From positions 1-15,592 of the forward strand of contig NZQU01000062.1 of assembly GCA_002696025.1 (NCBI GenBank): a stretch of DNA of 15,592 nucleotides, written 5' to 3'. How positions within the stretch are numbered: position 1 is the stretch's first letter; every line of letters begins with the position of its first letter. Below the pieces are notes generated by a model. It saw only the letters and a list, made by a program, of their open reading frames with translations, did no database searches and had not been told where the DNA came from. Source of the DNA: Crocinitomicaceae bacterium. GTDB taxonomy: Bacteria; Bacteroidota; Bacteroidia; Flavobacteriales_D; Crocinitomicaceae. Below are positions 7,677 through 15,257 of the stretch, in pieces. Both the position numbers and the translations under genes were made by a program.

Positions 7677-8417
7677 ATGAAAATTCTAGTTTGTATTAGT
7701 AAATCACCAGATACAACTTCTAAAATTTCTTTTACCGATGGAAATACAAAGTTTGACGAAAATGGAGTTCAATATATTGTTAATCCTTATGATGAATGGT
7801 ATGCTTTAGTTAGGGCTCTTGAAATAAAAGAATCTTTAGGTGGATCTGTAACTATTATAACTGTTGGAAAAGCCATAGATGACCCTGTCATTAGAAAAGC
7901 ATTAGCTATTGGTGCTGACAATGCTGTTAGAATAGATGCTGAACCAACTGAAGCATATTTTACTGCAACCCAAATATCAGCTTATGCTAAAGATCAATCT
8001 TTTGACTTGGTACTATTAGGTAAAGAAACAATTAATTATAATGGGTCACAAGTTGGAGGCATGTTGGCACAACAGCTTGATTTGCCATTTGTCTCTGTTG
8101 CATCTAAGTTAGATGTTAATGATAATTTATTAACAGTTGAAAATGAAGTTCCAGGAGGAGTTGAAGTTTCAGAACTGTCTCTTCCAGCAGTGGTTTCATG
8201 TGCTAAAGGAGTCGCAGAACAAAGAATTCCGAATATGAGAGGGATAATGGCTGCGAGAACAAAACCATTAAACGTAGTCGCTCCAATTGAGTGTCAACCT
8301 TTAACTTCTTTTGTGTCTTACGAATTGCCAAATGAAAAATCTGCATGCAAAATGATTGACCCGGAAAATATGGATGAATTGGTTGCTTTATTACACAATG
8401 AAGCTAAAGTTATTTAA
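7677..8417 (+). CDS. etfB: Electron transfer flavoprotein beta subunit
   Basis: A 246-residue subunit of the heterodimeric ETF, which takes electrons from acyl-CoA and other flavin dehydrogenases in the cytoplasm and passes them towards quinones. It begins MKILVCISKSPDT, the usual first Rossmann-like strand. It has the INPYDEWALR-like pattern as NPYDEWYALVRALEIKE (about 37-53), and a D-x-V-L-L-G-K-E-T-I-N-Y-N-G-S-Q-V segment (about 111-127). The beta-subunit signature is at about 157-188, with PGGVEVSELSLPAVVSCAKG followed by the R-I-P-N-M-R-G-I-M-x-A loop. Length and order fit the FixA/EtfB family. etfA follows after 16 bases, so they are co-transcribed. Confidence 0.95.
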   Translation: MKILVCISKSPDTTSKISFTDGNTKFDENGVQYIVNPYDEWYALVRALEIKESLGGSVTIITVGKAIDDPVIRKALAIGADNAVRIDAEPTEAYFTATQISAYAKDQSFDLVLLGKETINYNGSQVGGMLAQQLDLPFVSVASKLDVNDNLLTVENEVPGGVEVSELSLPAVVSCAKGVAEQRIPNMRGIMAARTKPLNVVAPIECQPLTSFVSYELPNEKSACKMIDPENMDELVALLHNEAKVI

Positions 8418-8433
8418 TCAAAAAAATTAAAAA

Positions 8434-9375
8434 ATGATATTAGTATATATAAATACCTTAAATGGAATCGGTAAAGCTTCTTATGAAGCTGTTACATATG
8501 CAAAAAAACTAAATGAAGCAGTACATGTATTAACTAATGGATCTATAGATGATCAAACTCTTTCTTCATTAGGTGAATATGGTGCTCAGAAAGTATCTGT
8601 ACACAGAGGAATTAATGCTGTTGATTCAACTCAGATTTGTAATTTAATCTCATCAGTTGCAGAACAAATTAATGCTGATACAATTGTTTTTTCTCATGAC
8701 TATATAGCGAAGTCAGTTGCGCCTATGTTATCATCAAAATTAAAAGTGGGTATGGTACCTGGAGCTATTTCCATTCCTGATGCTGATGGAAATATAAGTG
8801 TAAATGTTTTTTCAGGAAAAGCAATCACCAAAATAGCAATTAATACAGATAAAAAAATAATTTCCTTGCTTCCAAATAGTATTCCTTCAGAAAAAAATGA
8901 GACATCGTGTGTTGTTGAGGAATTATCTTTAGAAATTGTAGAAGCTAAAATTAAAATTGTATCTAAAAAAGAATTAGATGGTGACATACCATTGCCAGAG
9001 GCTGAATTGGTGGTTTCTGCAGGAAGAGGTTTGAAAGGCCCTGAAAATTGGGGAATTGTTGAAGATCTTGCAAAAACAATTGGTGCTGCAACAGCATGTT
9101 CAAGACCAGTTTCAGATATTGGTTGGAGGCCACATCATGAACATGTTGGTCAAACAGGAATAGCTATTAGACCTAACCTTTATATTGCTGCTGGAATATC
9201 AGGTGCCATTCAGCATTTGGCAGGTGTAAATGGTTCTAAAGTAATTGTTGTAATCAATACTGATCCTGAAGCACCATTTTTTAAAGCTGCTGATTATGGA
9301 ATTGTTGGAGATGCTTTTGAAGTTCTTCCTAGATTAAATGATTCAATGAAGCGTTTTGTAGCGGAAAACAATTAA
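8434..9375 (+). CDS. etfA: Electron transfer flavoprotein alpha subunit
   Basis: A 313-residue FAD-binding partner of EtfB. The N-terminal half is the Rossmann-like ETF domain with SVAPMLSSKLKVGMVPGA (about 91-108). The C-terminal half is the FAD domain: VSAGRGLKGPENWGIVEDLA, then the S-R-P-V-S-D-I-G-W loop, H-V-G-Q-T-G (flavin contact), LYIAAGISGAIQHLAGV and the NTDPEAPFFKAADYGIVGD stretch near 281-299. All the usual cofactor motifs are present, so the protein should be active. It is the second gene of the etf pair, and the next gene starts 33 bases on. Confidence 0.96.
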   Translation: MILVYINTLNGIGKASYEAVTYAKKLNEAVHVLTNGSIDDQTLSSLGEYGAQKVSVHRGINAVDSTQICNLISSVAEQINADTIVFSHDYIAKSVAPMLSSKLKVGMVPGAISIPDADGNISVNVFSGKAITKIAINTDKKIISLLPNSIPSEKNETSCVVEELSLEIVEAKIKIVSKKELDGDIPLPEAELVVSAGRGLKGPENWGIVEDLAKTIGAATACSRPVSDIGWRPHHEHVGQTGIAIRPNLYIAAGISGAIQHLAGVNGSKVIVVINTDPEAPFFKAADYGIVGDAFEVLPRLNDSMKRFVAENN

Positions 9376-9408
9376 AACTGTTTTAATTTGTTCTTATATT
9401 TATTTTAA

Positions 9409-9996
9409 ATGGAAAAAGTAAAGCTAGTTATTGCTGGGCTGTCTTACAGCCAAACTCAATCTGGAGCTTATGCTCTTATGCTTGTTGAGGTTGGAGGTAA
9501 AAGAAGAGTACCGATTATAATTGGTGGCTTTGAAGCCCAGGCTATAGCTGTTGAGCTTGAAAAAATGAAGCCTACAAGACCCTTGACTCATGATTTATTC
9601 AAAAGCTTTGCTTTGGCTTATGATATTTATTTGAAAGAAGTAATTATATATAATTTTCATGAGGGGATTTTTTATGCAAAGCTAATTTGTGAAAAAGATG
9701 GGGTTGTAACTGAGATTGATTCCAGGACTTCTGATGCCATTGCTATTAGTGTTCGGTTTAATTGTCCTATTTTTACCTATAGTTCTATTTTGGAAGAAGC
9801 GGGAACCATTATTGAGGAGGGATTTGATATAGAGGAGGTTTCTGAACAAGAGGATTTTATTGAAGATGAGAATGAGGGTCCACTTGTAGCTTTGTCATTG
9901 TCAGAACTTGAAGATAAATTAAATGAAGCAATTGAAAATGAGGATTATGAAACAGCATCAACGATTAGAGATGAACTTAAAAAGCGTAAGCCTTAA
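9409..9996 (+). CDS. Bifunctional nuclease family protein with UVR motif
   Basis: A 195-residue cytoplasmic protein with two parts. Residues 1 to about 135 are the DUF151/bifunctional nuclease (BFN) domain, shown by LVEVGGKRRVPIIIGGFEAQ (25-44), the K-P-T-R-P-L-T-H-D-L segment (54-63) and E-I-D-S-R-T-S-D-A-I-A (about 104-114). An acidic linker follows (Glu/Asp-rich, about 136-162). The C-terminus is a UVR motif, a helical hairpin known from UvrB, UvrC and ClpC-type adaptors, seen as LEDKLNEAIENEDYETASTI plus RDELKK. Plant BFN proteins have RNase and DNase activity; activity of the bacterial family is not well established. Its last 26 bases overlap the transporter gene, implying coupled translation. 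Confidence 0.9.
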   Translation: MEKVKLVIAGLSYSQTQSGAYALMLVEVGGKRRVPIIIGGFEAQAIAVELEKMKPTRPLTHDLFKSFALAYDIYLKEVIIYNFHEGIFYAKLICEKDGVVTEIDSRTSDAIAISVRFNCPIFTYSSILEEAGTIIEEGFDIEEVSEQEDFIEDENEGPLVALSLSELEDKLNEAIENEDYETASTIRDELKKRKP

Positions 9997-11623
9997 ATTA
10001 TTCATTTTATTTTTTTGTTTTAACACATCATTCTCTAATACGAATGAGTTTTCGGATGAGATTTATTTAAGAGGTTCATTTTCCCTTACATTAAATACTG
10101 ACCATTCTTTTTCATGCTCAGATACAAACCTTACCAATAAAGAAAAAGGCTTTTGGAAACTAAAAATAAGTCCAAAAGATTCAAAAAAGATTTTATGTTT
10201 ATATGATAAAAAAGAGAAAAAATCAGAAGAATTTTTCTCTGTTATTTATTCATCAGAAAATAAGATCACTTTACTTAAAAATAATGATCCTAAAAAAAGA
10301 TTTTCATATCATGACCAAGATAGTTCTAATTTAAGCCCTCCTTTTTCAATAGCTTCTATTTTAAGAGGGATTGTTGGGATGCTAATGCTTTTTTCTATTG
10401 CTTTTTTGTTTAGTAAAAAACGAAAGAATATAAATTGGTCATTGGTTATTAAAGGTTCTGCTCTTCAAATTGCATTGGCCTTTTTAATTCTTAAAGTATC
10501 CTTTGTTTCCAAGTTTTTTGATTTTTTGGCAAAGGGTTTTGCCAAGTTAATTAACTTCTCTCATGAAGGAGCTATTTTTCTTTTCGGTGATAGTTCTCAA
10601 ATGGTGATGCCTGGAGTTCTTAAAAATTTCGCATTCTGGATATTGCCTTCTGTTATTTTCTTTTCTGCTATTTCTAGTTTGTTGTATTATTTTGGTGTTT
10701 TACAATTTATAGTAAAAAAGATTGCTTGGGTTATGAAAAAAACATTAGGTATTTCAGGCTCAGAAAGTATGGCTGCTGCTGCCAATGTTTTTATCGGTCA
10801 AACAGAAGCCCCTCTTCTAATTAAACCTTATCTATCAAGAATGACAAAATCTGAAATAACTTGCTTAATGGTAGGCGGTATGGCAACTATTGCAGGTGGT
10901 GTTTTAGCTGCTGTTATTGGTATTTTAGGTCAAGGAGATCCAGCAAGTGAGATGTTTTATGCCAAGCATTTATTGACAGCTTCTTTGATGTCTGCTCCAG
11001 CCGCTATTGTTTTTGCTAAAATTTTATATCCAGAAACAGAGCCTGTAAATAAAGATTTAAATGTTTCAAAAGATTCAATAGGTGTGAATGCCCTTGAATC
11101 AATAACCAATGGAACTACTGATGGATTGAAATTAGCTGTCAATGTTGGTGCAATGCTAATTGTTTTCACATCGTTAATTGCATTTTTAAATTATTTTTTA
11201 GGTAAAGTAGGAGATTGGACAACTGTAAACGAATTAATTGCTAGTGGTGGTTTTTATACAAGATTAAGCTTTGAAAGTATTTCTGGATATTTGTTGTCTC
11301 CATTTGCATTCTTAATGGGGGTTGAGTGGCAAGATTGTATGTATTTTGGTCAATTATTAGGAGAGAAGACAATTATAAATGAATTTATTGCATATCCTCA
11401 CCTTGGCGAGATACAGGATGAATTATCCCAAAAAACCATTATAATGAGTACTTATGTCTTGTGTGGTTTTGCCAATATAGCATCTATTGGAATTCAAGTA
11501 GGTGGTATTGGTATACTAATGCCAAAAAGAAAGTCACTTCTTGCAAAATTAGGAGTAATAGCACTTATTGGAGGAACTTTAGCATGTATGTCGACATCAA
11601 TTTTGGCTGGTATGCTCTATTAA
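9971..11623 (+). CDS. nupC: NupC-type nucleoside transporter with secreted N-terminal domain
   Basis: A concentrative nucleoside transporter of 550 residues from ATG 9971, importing nucleosides with Na+ or H+. The first 22 residues (MNLKSVSLKL, then a hydrophobic run to FS) form a signal peptide. About 95 polar residues follow with a G-F-W-K-L motif and beta-like strands, a possible lipocalin-like extracytoplasmic domain. The transporter begins near 125 with ILRGIVGMLMLFSIAFLF. Family motifs are clear: MAAAANVFIGQTEAPLLIKP near 268-287, the NGTTDGLKLAVNVGAM stretch, GVEWQDCMYFGQLLGEKTI, and IGIQVGGIGILMPKRK near the end. E. coli NupC (about 400 aa) lacks the extension. This start was preferred because it gives the signal peptide; it overlaps the BFN gene. 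The open frame further upstream is unlikely to be used. Confidence 0.92.
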   Translation: MNLKSVSLKLFILFFCFNTSFSNTNEFSDEIYLRGSFSLTLNTDHSFSCSDTNLTNKEKGFWKLKISPKDSKKILCLYDKKEKKSEEFFSVIYSSENKITLLKNNDPKKRFSYHDQDSSNLSPPFSIASILRGIVGMLMLFSIAFLFSKKRKNINWSLVIKGSALQIALAFLILKVSFVSKFFDFLAKGFAKLINFSHEGAIFLFGDSSQMVMPGVLKNFAFWILPSVIFFSAISSLLYYFGVLQFIVKKIAWVMKKTLGISGSESMAAAANVFIGQTEAPLLIKPYLSRMTKSEITCLMVGGMATIAGGVLAAVIGILGQGDPASEMFYAKHLLTASLMSAPAAIVFAKILYPETEPVNKDLNVSKDSIGVNALESITNGTTDGLKLAVNVGAMLIVFTSLIAFLNYFLGKVGDWTTVNELIASGGFYTRLSFESISGYLLSPFAFLMGVEWQDCMYFGQLLGEKTIINEFIAYPHLGEIQDELSQKTIIMSTYVLCGFANIASIGIQVGGIGILMPKRKSLLAKLGVIALIGGTLACMSTSILAGMLY

Positions 11624-11658
11624 TTGAATAAATAGTTTTTTAGAATCAAAGAAAAAAC

Positions 11659-11666
11659 TAAATTTG
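11659..11666 (+). promoter_or_regulatory. Candidate -7 box for prs-rplY
   Basis: TAAATTTG is a full match to the Bacteroidota -7 consensus TAnnTTTG, 20 bases before the prs GTG at 11687. A T-run at 11636-11641 lies at roughly the -33 distance but contains no TTG. It lies in the 63-base gap after the transporter, so prs and rplY probably have their own start of transcription. Confidence 0.45.
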
Positions 11667-11686
11667 CAATCTCAAAATTAAATGTA

Positions 11687-12625
11687 GTGTCTTTCGGAAT
11701 TAAAATATTTTCATGCAGAAACTCAGTTAGTTTGGCAACTAAAATTGCTAGTAACTATGGTGTTTCTTTAGGTGATGTCACCTTTACTCAATTTAGTGAT
11801 GGTGAATTTCAAACATCATTTGAGGAAACAGTTAGAGGTCAGGATGTTTTTATTGTTCAATCCACAACACCCCCATCTGATAATTTATTCGAACTATTGT
11901 TGATGGTTGATGCTGCTAAAAGAGCTTCGGCAAGAAAAATAATTGCTGTTATGCCTTATTTTGGATTTGCTCGTCAAGACAGAAAGGATAAACCTAGAGT
12001 TGCTATTGGAGCTAAGCTAGTTGCTAATATGCTTATGGCTGCGGGTGTAAATAGAGTGATAACAATGGATCTTCATGCAGATCAAATTCAAGGGTTTTTT
12101 GAATTCCCTGTTGATCATCTTTTTGGCTCAACCTTGTTTTTAGGAGAAATTGAAAAGTTTGACTTATCAAATATAGTGATGGCTGCTCCTGATGTAGGGG
12201 GTGCCAAAAGAGCTAATTCTTACGCTAAAAAATTAGGTGTTGGACTGGCCTTAGGTCATAAGCATCGAAAAAAAGCAAATGAGGTTGCTGAAATGACTAT
12301 TATTGGTGATGTTGTTGGAAAGGACGTAATAATAGTTGATGATATGTGTGATACAGCAGGAACCCTTACAACAGCTGCTGATCATTTTATTTCTAAAGGT
12401 GCCAAAAGTGTTACTGCTTTTTGTACTCATGCAGTTTTATCAGGACCTGCTATAGAAAGAATTAACAAATCTGAAATAACTGAATTGGTTGTATCAGACA
12501 CAATAGAATTAAAAGAAAAAAGCCCAAAAATAAGAGTTGTATCTTGTGCTGAGTTATTTTCTGATGTAATAAAACGTTTAATCAATAATGAGTCCATTAG
12601 TTCTCATTTTAAATCTCTTAATTAA
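11687..12625 (+). CDS. prs: Ribose-phosphate pyrophosphokinase (PRPP synthase)
   Basis: A 312-residue enzyme making phosphoribosyl pyrophosphate from ribose 5-phosphate and ATP, the entry to purine, pyrimidine, NAD, His and Trp synthesis. Motifs in order: Q35-F-S-D-G-E40, the flexible ATP loop R96-Q-D-R-K-D-K-P-R104, MDLHADQIQGFF (127-138) with the Mg/ATP-site His130, the PDVGGAKRA segment (168-176) and the PRPP-binding loop VDDMCDTAGT (217-226). The length is normal for a class I enzyme and all key residues are present. The start is GTG at 11687, giving MSFGIKIFSC; no in-frame ATG lies upstream, and the nearby ATG at 11682 is out of frame and meets a stop at once. rplY follows after 18 bases. 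Confidence 0.96.
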   Translation: MSFGIKIFSCRNSVSLATKIASNYGVSLGDVTFTQFSDGEFQTSFEETVRGQDVFIVQSTTPPSDNLFELLLMVDAAKRASARKIIAVMPYFGFARQDRKDKPRVAIGAKLVANMLMAAGVNRVITMDLHADQIQGFFEFPVDHLFGSTLFLGEIEKFDLSNIVMAAPDVGGAKRANSYAKKLGVGLALGHKHRKKANEVAEMTIIGDVVGKDVIIVDDMCDTAGTLTTAADHFISKGAKSVTAFCTHAVLSGPAIERINKSEITELVVSDTIELKEKSPKIRVVSCAELFSDVIKRLINNESISSHFKSLN

Positions 12626-12643
12626 TAATTTAAATTAAATACA

Positions 12644-13303
12644 ATGAAAAAAGCGCAATTGAGCGGTTCGCTTAGAGCGAACGTAGGGAAAAAGGATTCT
12701 TCTGCACTTAGAAACGCAGATAGAGTTCCTTGTGTGCTTTACGGTTCTGGAAAACAAATACATTTCCATGTAAAGCAAATAGATATTCAAAAAATCATTT
12801 TTTCTCCAGATGTATATCAGGTAGAAATTGATGTTGATGGAAATAAATCAATGGGAATTATTCAGGAAATACAACAACATCCTGTTACAGATAAAATTGT
12901 TCATGTTGACTTTTTAGAGTTGGTCGCAGGGAAACAAATTAAAGTTGGATTGCCAGTAAGACTTGAGGGAACTGCTTTGGGAGTTATTAATGGTGGTAGA
13001 TTATTACAAGTTTTTAGACGATTAAGTTGTTTGGGATTGCCAAAAGATTTACCTGAAGCGATTAGTATAGATGTTTCTAAATTAAGAATTGGAAACTCAA
13101 TAAGAATTAGCAGTATTCAACTCCCTGGAGTTACAATATTAGATCCTGCAAATGCGGTTGTTGTTTCGGTTAAAATGGCTAGAAATGCAATTGAGGAAGA
13201 AGAGGAAGAGGAAGAGGGAGAAGAAGGAGCTGAAGGAGCAGAGGGAGCAGAAGCGAAAGAAGGAGCAGAAGCTCCAGCTTCCGAAGAGAAAGCTGAAGGG
13301 TAG
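12644..13303 (+). CDS. rplY: 50S ribosomal protein L25/general stress protein Ctc
   Basis: A 219-residue ribosomal protein that binds 5S rRNA. Residues 5 to about 90 form the L25 beta barrel, with G-S-L-R-A-N-V-G-K-K and a R-V-P-C-V-L-Y-G-S-G motif near 27-36; the block Q-E-I-Q-Q-H-P-V-T-D-K-I-V-H-V-D-F is typical. Residues 95-180 form the TL5/Ctc C-terminal domain, with V-P/L-V-R-L-E-G-T-A-x-G-V and an I-D-V-S-x-L-x-I-G-x-S-I motif. Residues 182-219 are a low-complexity acidic tail: seven or more Glu, then E-G-A repeats. Such a Glu-rich tail is common in long Bacteroidota L25 proteins and is probably disordered. The prs-rplY order is widespread in bacteria. Transcription ends at the hairpin just downstream. 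Confidence 0.95.
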   Translation: MKKAQLSGSLRANVGKKDSSALRNADRVPCVLYGSGKQIHFHVKQIDIQKIIFSPDVYQVEIDVDGNKSMGIIQEIQQHPVTDKIVHVDFLELVAGKQIKVGLPVRLEGTALGVINGGRLLQVFRRLSCLGLPKDLPEAISIDVSKLRIGNSIRISSIQLPGVTILDPANAVVVSVKMARNAIEEEEEEEEGEEGAEGAEGAEAKEGAEAPASEEKAEG

Positions 13304-13327
13304 GAATAAATTTCTTTTAAAATATTG

Positions 13328-13354
13328 CGGGGCTTATTTAGCCCCGTTTTTTTT
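13328..13354 (+). terminator. Strong intrinsic terminator after rplY
   Basis: A 7-bp stem CGGGGCT/AGCCCCG (13328-13334 and 13340-13346) around a 5-base TATTT loop, followed by eight T residues (13347-13354). It is a classic rho-independent terminator for prs-rplY. The opposite strand has the same hairpin but a weaker T-tract after it. The stop codon of the convergent gene falls inside the hairpin. Confidence 0.92.
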
Positions 13355-13733
13355 GCTTAAATAATTCGGCATCTGGTTGTGGTGATATTCCTTTTCTTAT
13401 TAAGGTTTTATTTTTTCGATAAATTCTTATTTTTTCTGTTCCAAAATCATTTGGTCTTTTCAAAATAAGTTCGATGTTATTTCTATTAATATTTTTTAAT
13501 TCAGGGAGTCCTTCAATTTTAATATTTCCAATAGTAATGATTAGTTTTTTCTTTTCTACCAATATGCGTATTGGTGTTTCTTTAACAGTTAAGTAATCTT
13601 CTCCAGAATTAATTTTGTATGATTTTATAATTCCTTCGTAATTACCTCTATACTTTCTTTTTATTTTTTGGGCATCACAAATATTTGAAATGAAAAGGAA
13701 TAAAATAAGAGAAGTTTTGATGTAGAATGTCAT
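13338..13733 (-). CDS. Small secreted protein of unknown function
   Basis: A 131-residue protein with a signal peptide ending near residue 21 (MTFYIKTSLILFLFISNICD, then A before Q22). The mature part is basic and beta-rich: a KRKYRGNYEGIIKSYKIN start, a GEDYLTVKETPIRILVE segment, the strands KKKLIITIGNIKIEG, and a C-terminus with EKIRIYRKNKTLIRKG and P-Q-P-D-A-E-L. I recall similar small exported proteins in flavobacteria ending with a P-Q-P..L motif, but no function. The last residues (KKRG) and the TAA are read from the reverse of the rplY terminator hairpin. The ATG at 13733 gives the signal peptide. It probably has its own promoter within 13734-13810, but no TAnnTTTG box is seen there. 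Confidence 0.72.
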   Translation of the reverse strand: MTFYIKTSLILFLFISNICDAQKIKRKYRGNYEGIIKSYKINSGEDYLTVKETPIRILVEKKKLIITIGNIKIEGLPELKNINRNNIELILKRPNDFGTEKIRIYRKNKTLIRKGISPQPDAELFKQKKRG

Positions 13734-13760
13734 TTTCCTAAAATAAGTATTAGTTTTTGA

Positions 13761-13790
13761 AAATAAAAAAGGGCAGATAATTCTGCCCTT
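13761..13790 (-). terminator. Intrinsic terminator of the lipoprotein pair
   Basis: A 9-bp perfect stem AAGGGCAGA/TCTGCCCTT (13769-13777 and 13782-13790) with a four-base loop. Read on the - strand it is followed by a T-rich tract (13761-13768). It lies 20 bases past the stop of the downstream lipoprotein gene and separates that pair from the secreted protein gene at 13733. Confidence 0.88.
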
Positions 13791-13810
13791 AAATATTTGT
13801 TAAGAATGAA

Positions 13811-14521
13811 TTATTTAGAATAAGTGGCTGTACATGTGCCGCTTCCAAATATTGCATTGTAAATATAGGTTACTACAAAAGAGTCCCCAGTATCATTCAT
13901 TGTTCCAAAACCACTGTAGGTAACATCTACAGAACCCAACAAAGGAACTGATAATGAAGCTATGTTTTCGGGTATATTAATGCTAGCTCCGTCAATTTGA
14001 CAAATGGCAGTACCTCCAATTACATTAAACATATTGTTAATTAGAATTTGACCTTCATTAGCTCCTGCAGTAATTTCAGGAGTTGAATTTAATGGGAAAT
14101 TAATGTCGCTGCAATCATCTGTAATGGTCCAATTGTTTCCTGGCCAGTTTTCATGATTGATAATAACATCAACATCTCTTGTTGCCGTTGCTGTTCCGTG
14201 TTCATTGCTTGCGGTGTAAATAATTTGAAAAGTCCCTACAATACCATCATTTATCAATGACGTATCAGCGATAACATCTACAGAAGCTCCATCAGAATCT
14301 ACAGCTGTTGCTCCTTGGTCTATGTAGCCTGAGCCGACACTGATAGTCATTGAGGCATCACCATTTAAAGTAATTACGGGAACATATACACAAGATCCAT
14401 CATCTTTTTTGGCTTCAGCATTATAATTGGCAGCGGTTTGATCCATGCATCCTTTTTTCTTACATGAAAAATTTAGTAATAAAAAAGAAATGCATAAAGT
14501 CAAATAACAAAAATATTTCAT
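13811..14521 (-). CDS. DUF5011-type lipoprotein, copy 2
   Basis: A 236-residue lipoprotein from the ATG at 14521. Its signal ends at a lipobox (L-L-N-F-S-C20), so it should be lipid-anchored in the envelope. Directly after this comes KKKGCMDQTAANYNAEAKKD followed by DGSC, the G-C-x-D-x-x-A-x-N-Y-N..DDGSC motif frequent in Bacteroidota surface proteins. Residues about 46-125 form a DUF5011 Ig-like domain, with PVITLNGDASMTISVGSGYI, the D-Q-G-A-T-A-V-D-S-D-G loop and T-A-T-A-T-R-D-V-D-V-I. The last 100 or so residues form a domain I do not recognise, opening with TDDCSD and closing with S-G-T-C-T-A-T-Y. It is paralogous to the gene just upstream, with only 7 bases between them, so the pair is one operon. 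A longer frame extends to 14566 but lacks a lipoprotein signal at its start. Confidence 0.85.
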   Translation of the reverse strand: MKYFCYLTLCISFLLLNFSCKKKGCMDQTAANYNAEAKKDDGSCVYVPVITLNGDASMTISVGSGYIDQGATAVDSDGASVDVIADTSLINDGIVGTFQIIYTASNEHGTATATRDVDVIINHENWPGNNWTITDDCSDINFPLNSTPEITAGANEGQILINNMFNVIGGTAICQIDGASINIPENIASLSVPLLGSVDVTYSGFGTMNDTGDSFVVTYIYNAIFGSGTCTATYSK

Positions 14522-14528
14522 CTTAAAA

Positions 14529-15257
14529 TTATTGTTTTGTATAAGTAGCAGTACAAGATCCAGCACCTCCTGTTATAGGTGTACTGTTAGAATATACATA
14601 TGTTATTGTCATTGTTTTACCATCGTCAGACATAGTTCCAAAGCCTTCATATGTAATTGTTCCAAGACCTCCAGGTGCACTTTCAGTTGCTGATGGAATG
14701 GTTATATTAGCTCCATCAATATCACAAATAGCAGTGCCATAAGTAGTTGTAACTCCAGCGAAAAAATCATTTATTAGAATTTGATTGTCATTAGCTCCAG
14801 CAGCAATAGATGGATCGTTGTTAAGGCCAAGACCTGTTCCACCACCACAATCATCAGTAACATCATATGTTCCTGGATAATTTTCATGATTGATAATAAC
14901 ATCTACTGTTCTAGTAGCTGTAGCAGTTCCATGAGCATTTGTTGCAGAATATGTAACTGTAAATTGGTTAACTGTACTGTCATTAATTGCAGTTGTGTCA
15001 GCAACAACAACTATTTCTGTTCCATCAGTATCTACTGCAGTTGCTCCTTGATCAATATAACCAGAACTAACACTAATTGTCATGTTCGCATCGCCATTTA
15101 AAGTGATTACGGGTACATAGGTACAAGATCCGTCATCTTTTTTTGCATCTGCGTTATAATTTGTTGCATTTTCATCTGTACATCCTTTCTTTTTACAAGA
15201 TGTAACTCCTAAAATAACCATAAATCCTATGGTTAAAATCATGTTTATCTTTCTCAT
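14529..15257 (-). CDS. DUF5011-type lipoprotein, copy 1
   Basis: A 242-residue lipoprotein from the ATG at 15257; the frame opens slightly earlier at a TTG (15263). The signal MRKINMILTIGFMVILGVTS ends at C21, followed by KKKGCTDENATNYNADAKKD and DGSC, nearly the same as in the next gene. The DUF5011 Ig-like domain follows (PVITLNGDANMTISV to the T-A-T-R-T-V-D-V-I strand). The C-terminal domain also matches its neighbour: V-T-D-D-C-G-G-G, Q-I-L-I-N-D-F-F, AICDIDGANITIP, E-G-F-G-T-M and a final G-S-C-T-A-T-Y-T-K. It has a longer Gly-rich loop than copy 2. Its first 65 bases overlap the glycosyltransferase frame, and no separate upstream gap holds a promoter. The function is unknown; a surface adhesin-like role is inference. 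Confidence 0.85.
   Translation of the reverse strand: MRKINMILTIGFMVILGVTSCKKKGCTDENATNYNADAKKDDGSCTYVPVITLNGDANMTISVSSGYIDQGATAVDTDGTEIVVVADTTAINDSTVNQFTVTYSATNAHGTATATRTVDVIINHENYPGTYDVTDDCGGGTGLGLNNDPSIAAGANDNQILINDFFAGVTTTYGTAICDIDGANITIPSATESAPGGLGTITYEGFGTMSDDGKTMTITYVYSNSTPITGGAGSCTATYTKQ

Noticed and set aside
8700..8987. 95-residue - strand frame
   Set aside because: Antisense to etfA, whose motifs are unambiguous.
10957..11169. 70-residue - strand frame
   Set aside because: Antisense to conserved transporter helices; no independent support.
13190..13290. Purine-rich repeat-like tract
   Set aside because: Codons for the acidic L25 tail; low-complexity coding sequence rather than a separate repeat element.
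13152..13364. 70-residue Lys/Arg-rich + frame
   Set aside because: Shifted reading of the GAA/GAG-rich tail of rplY and the terminator.
14781..15101. 106-residue Ser/Cys/Ile-rich + frame
   Set aside because: Antisense of the lipoprotein; odd composition comes from reversed Ala/Thr/Asp codons.
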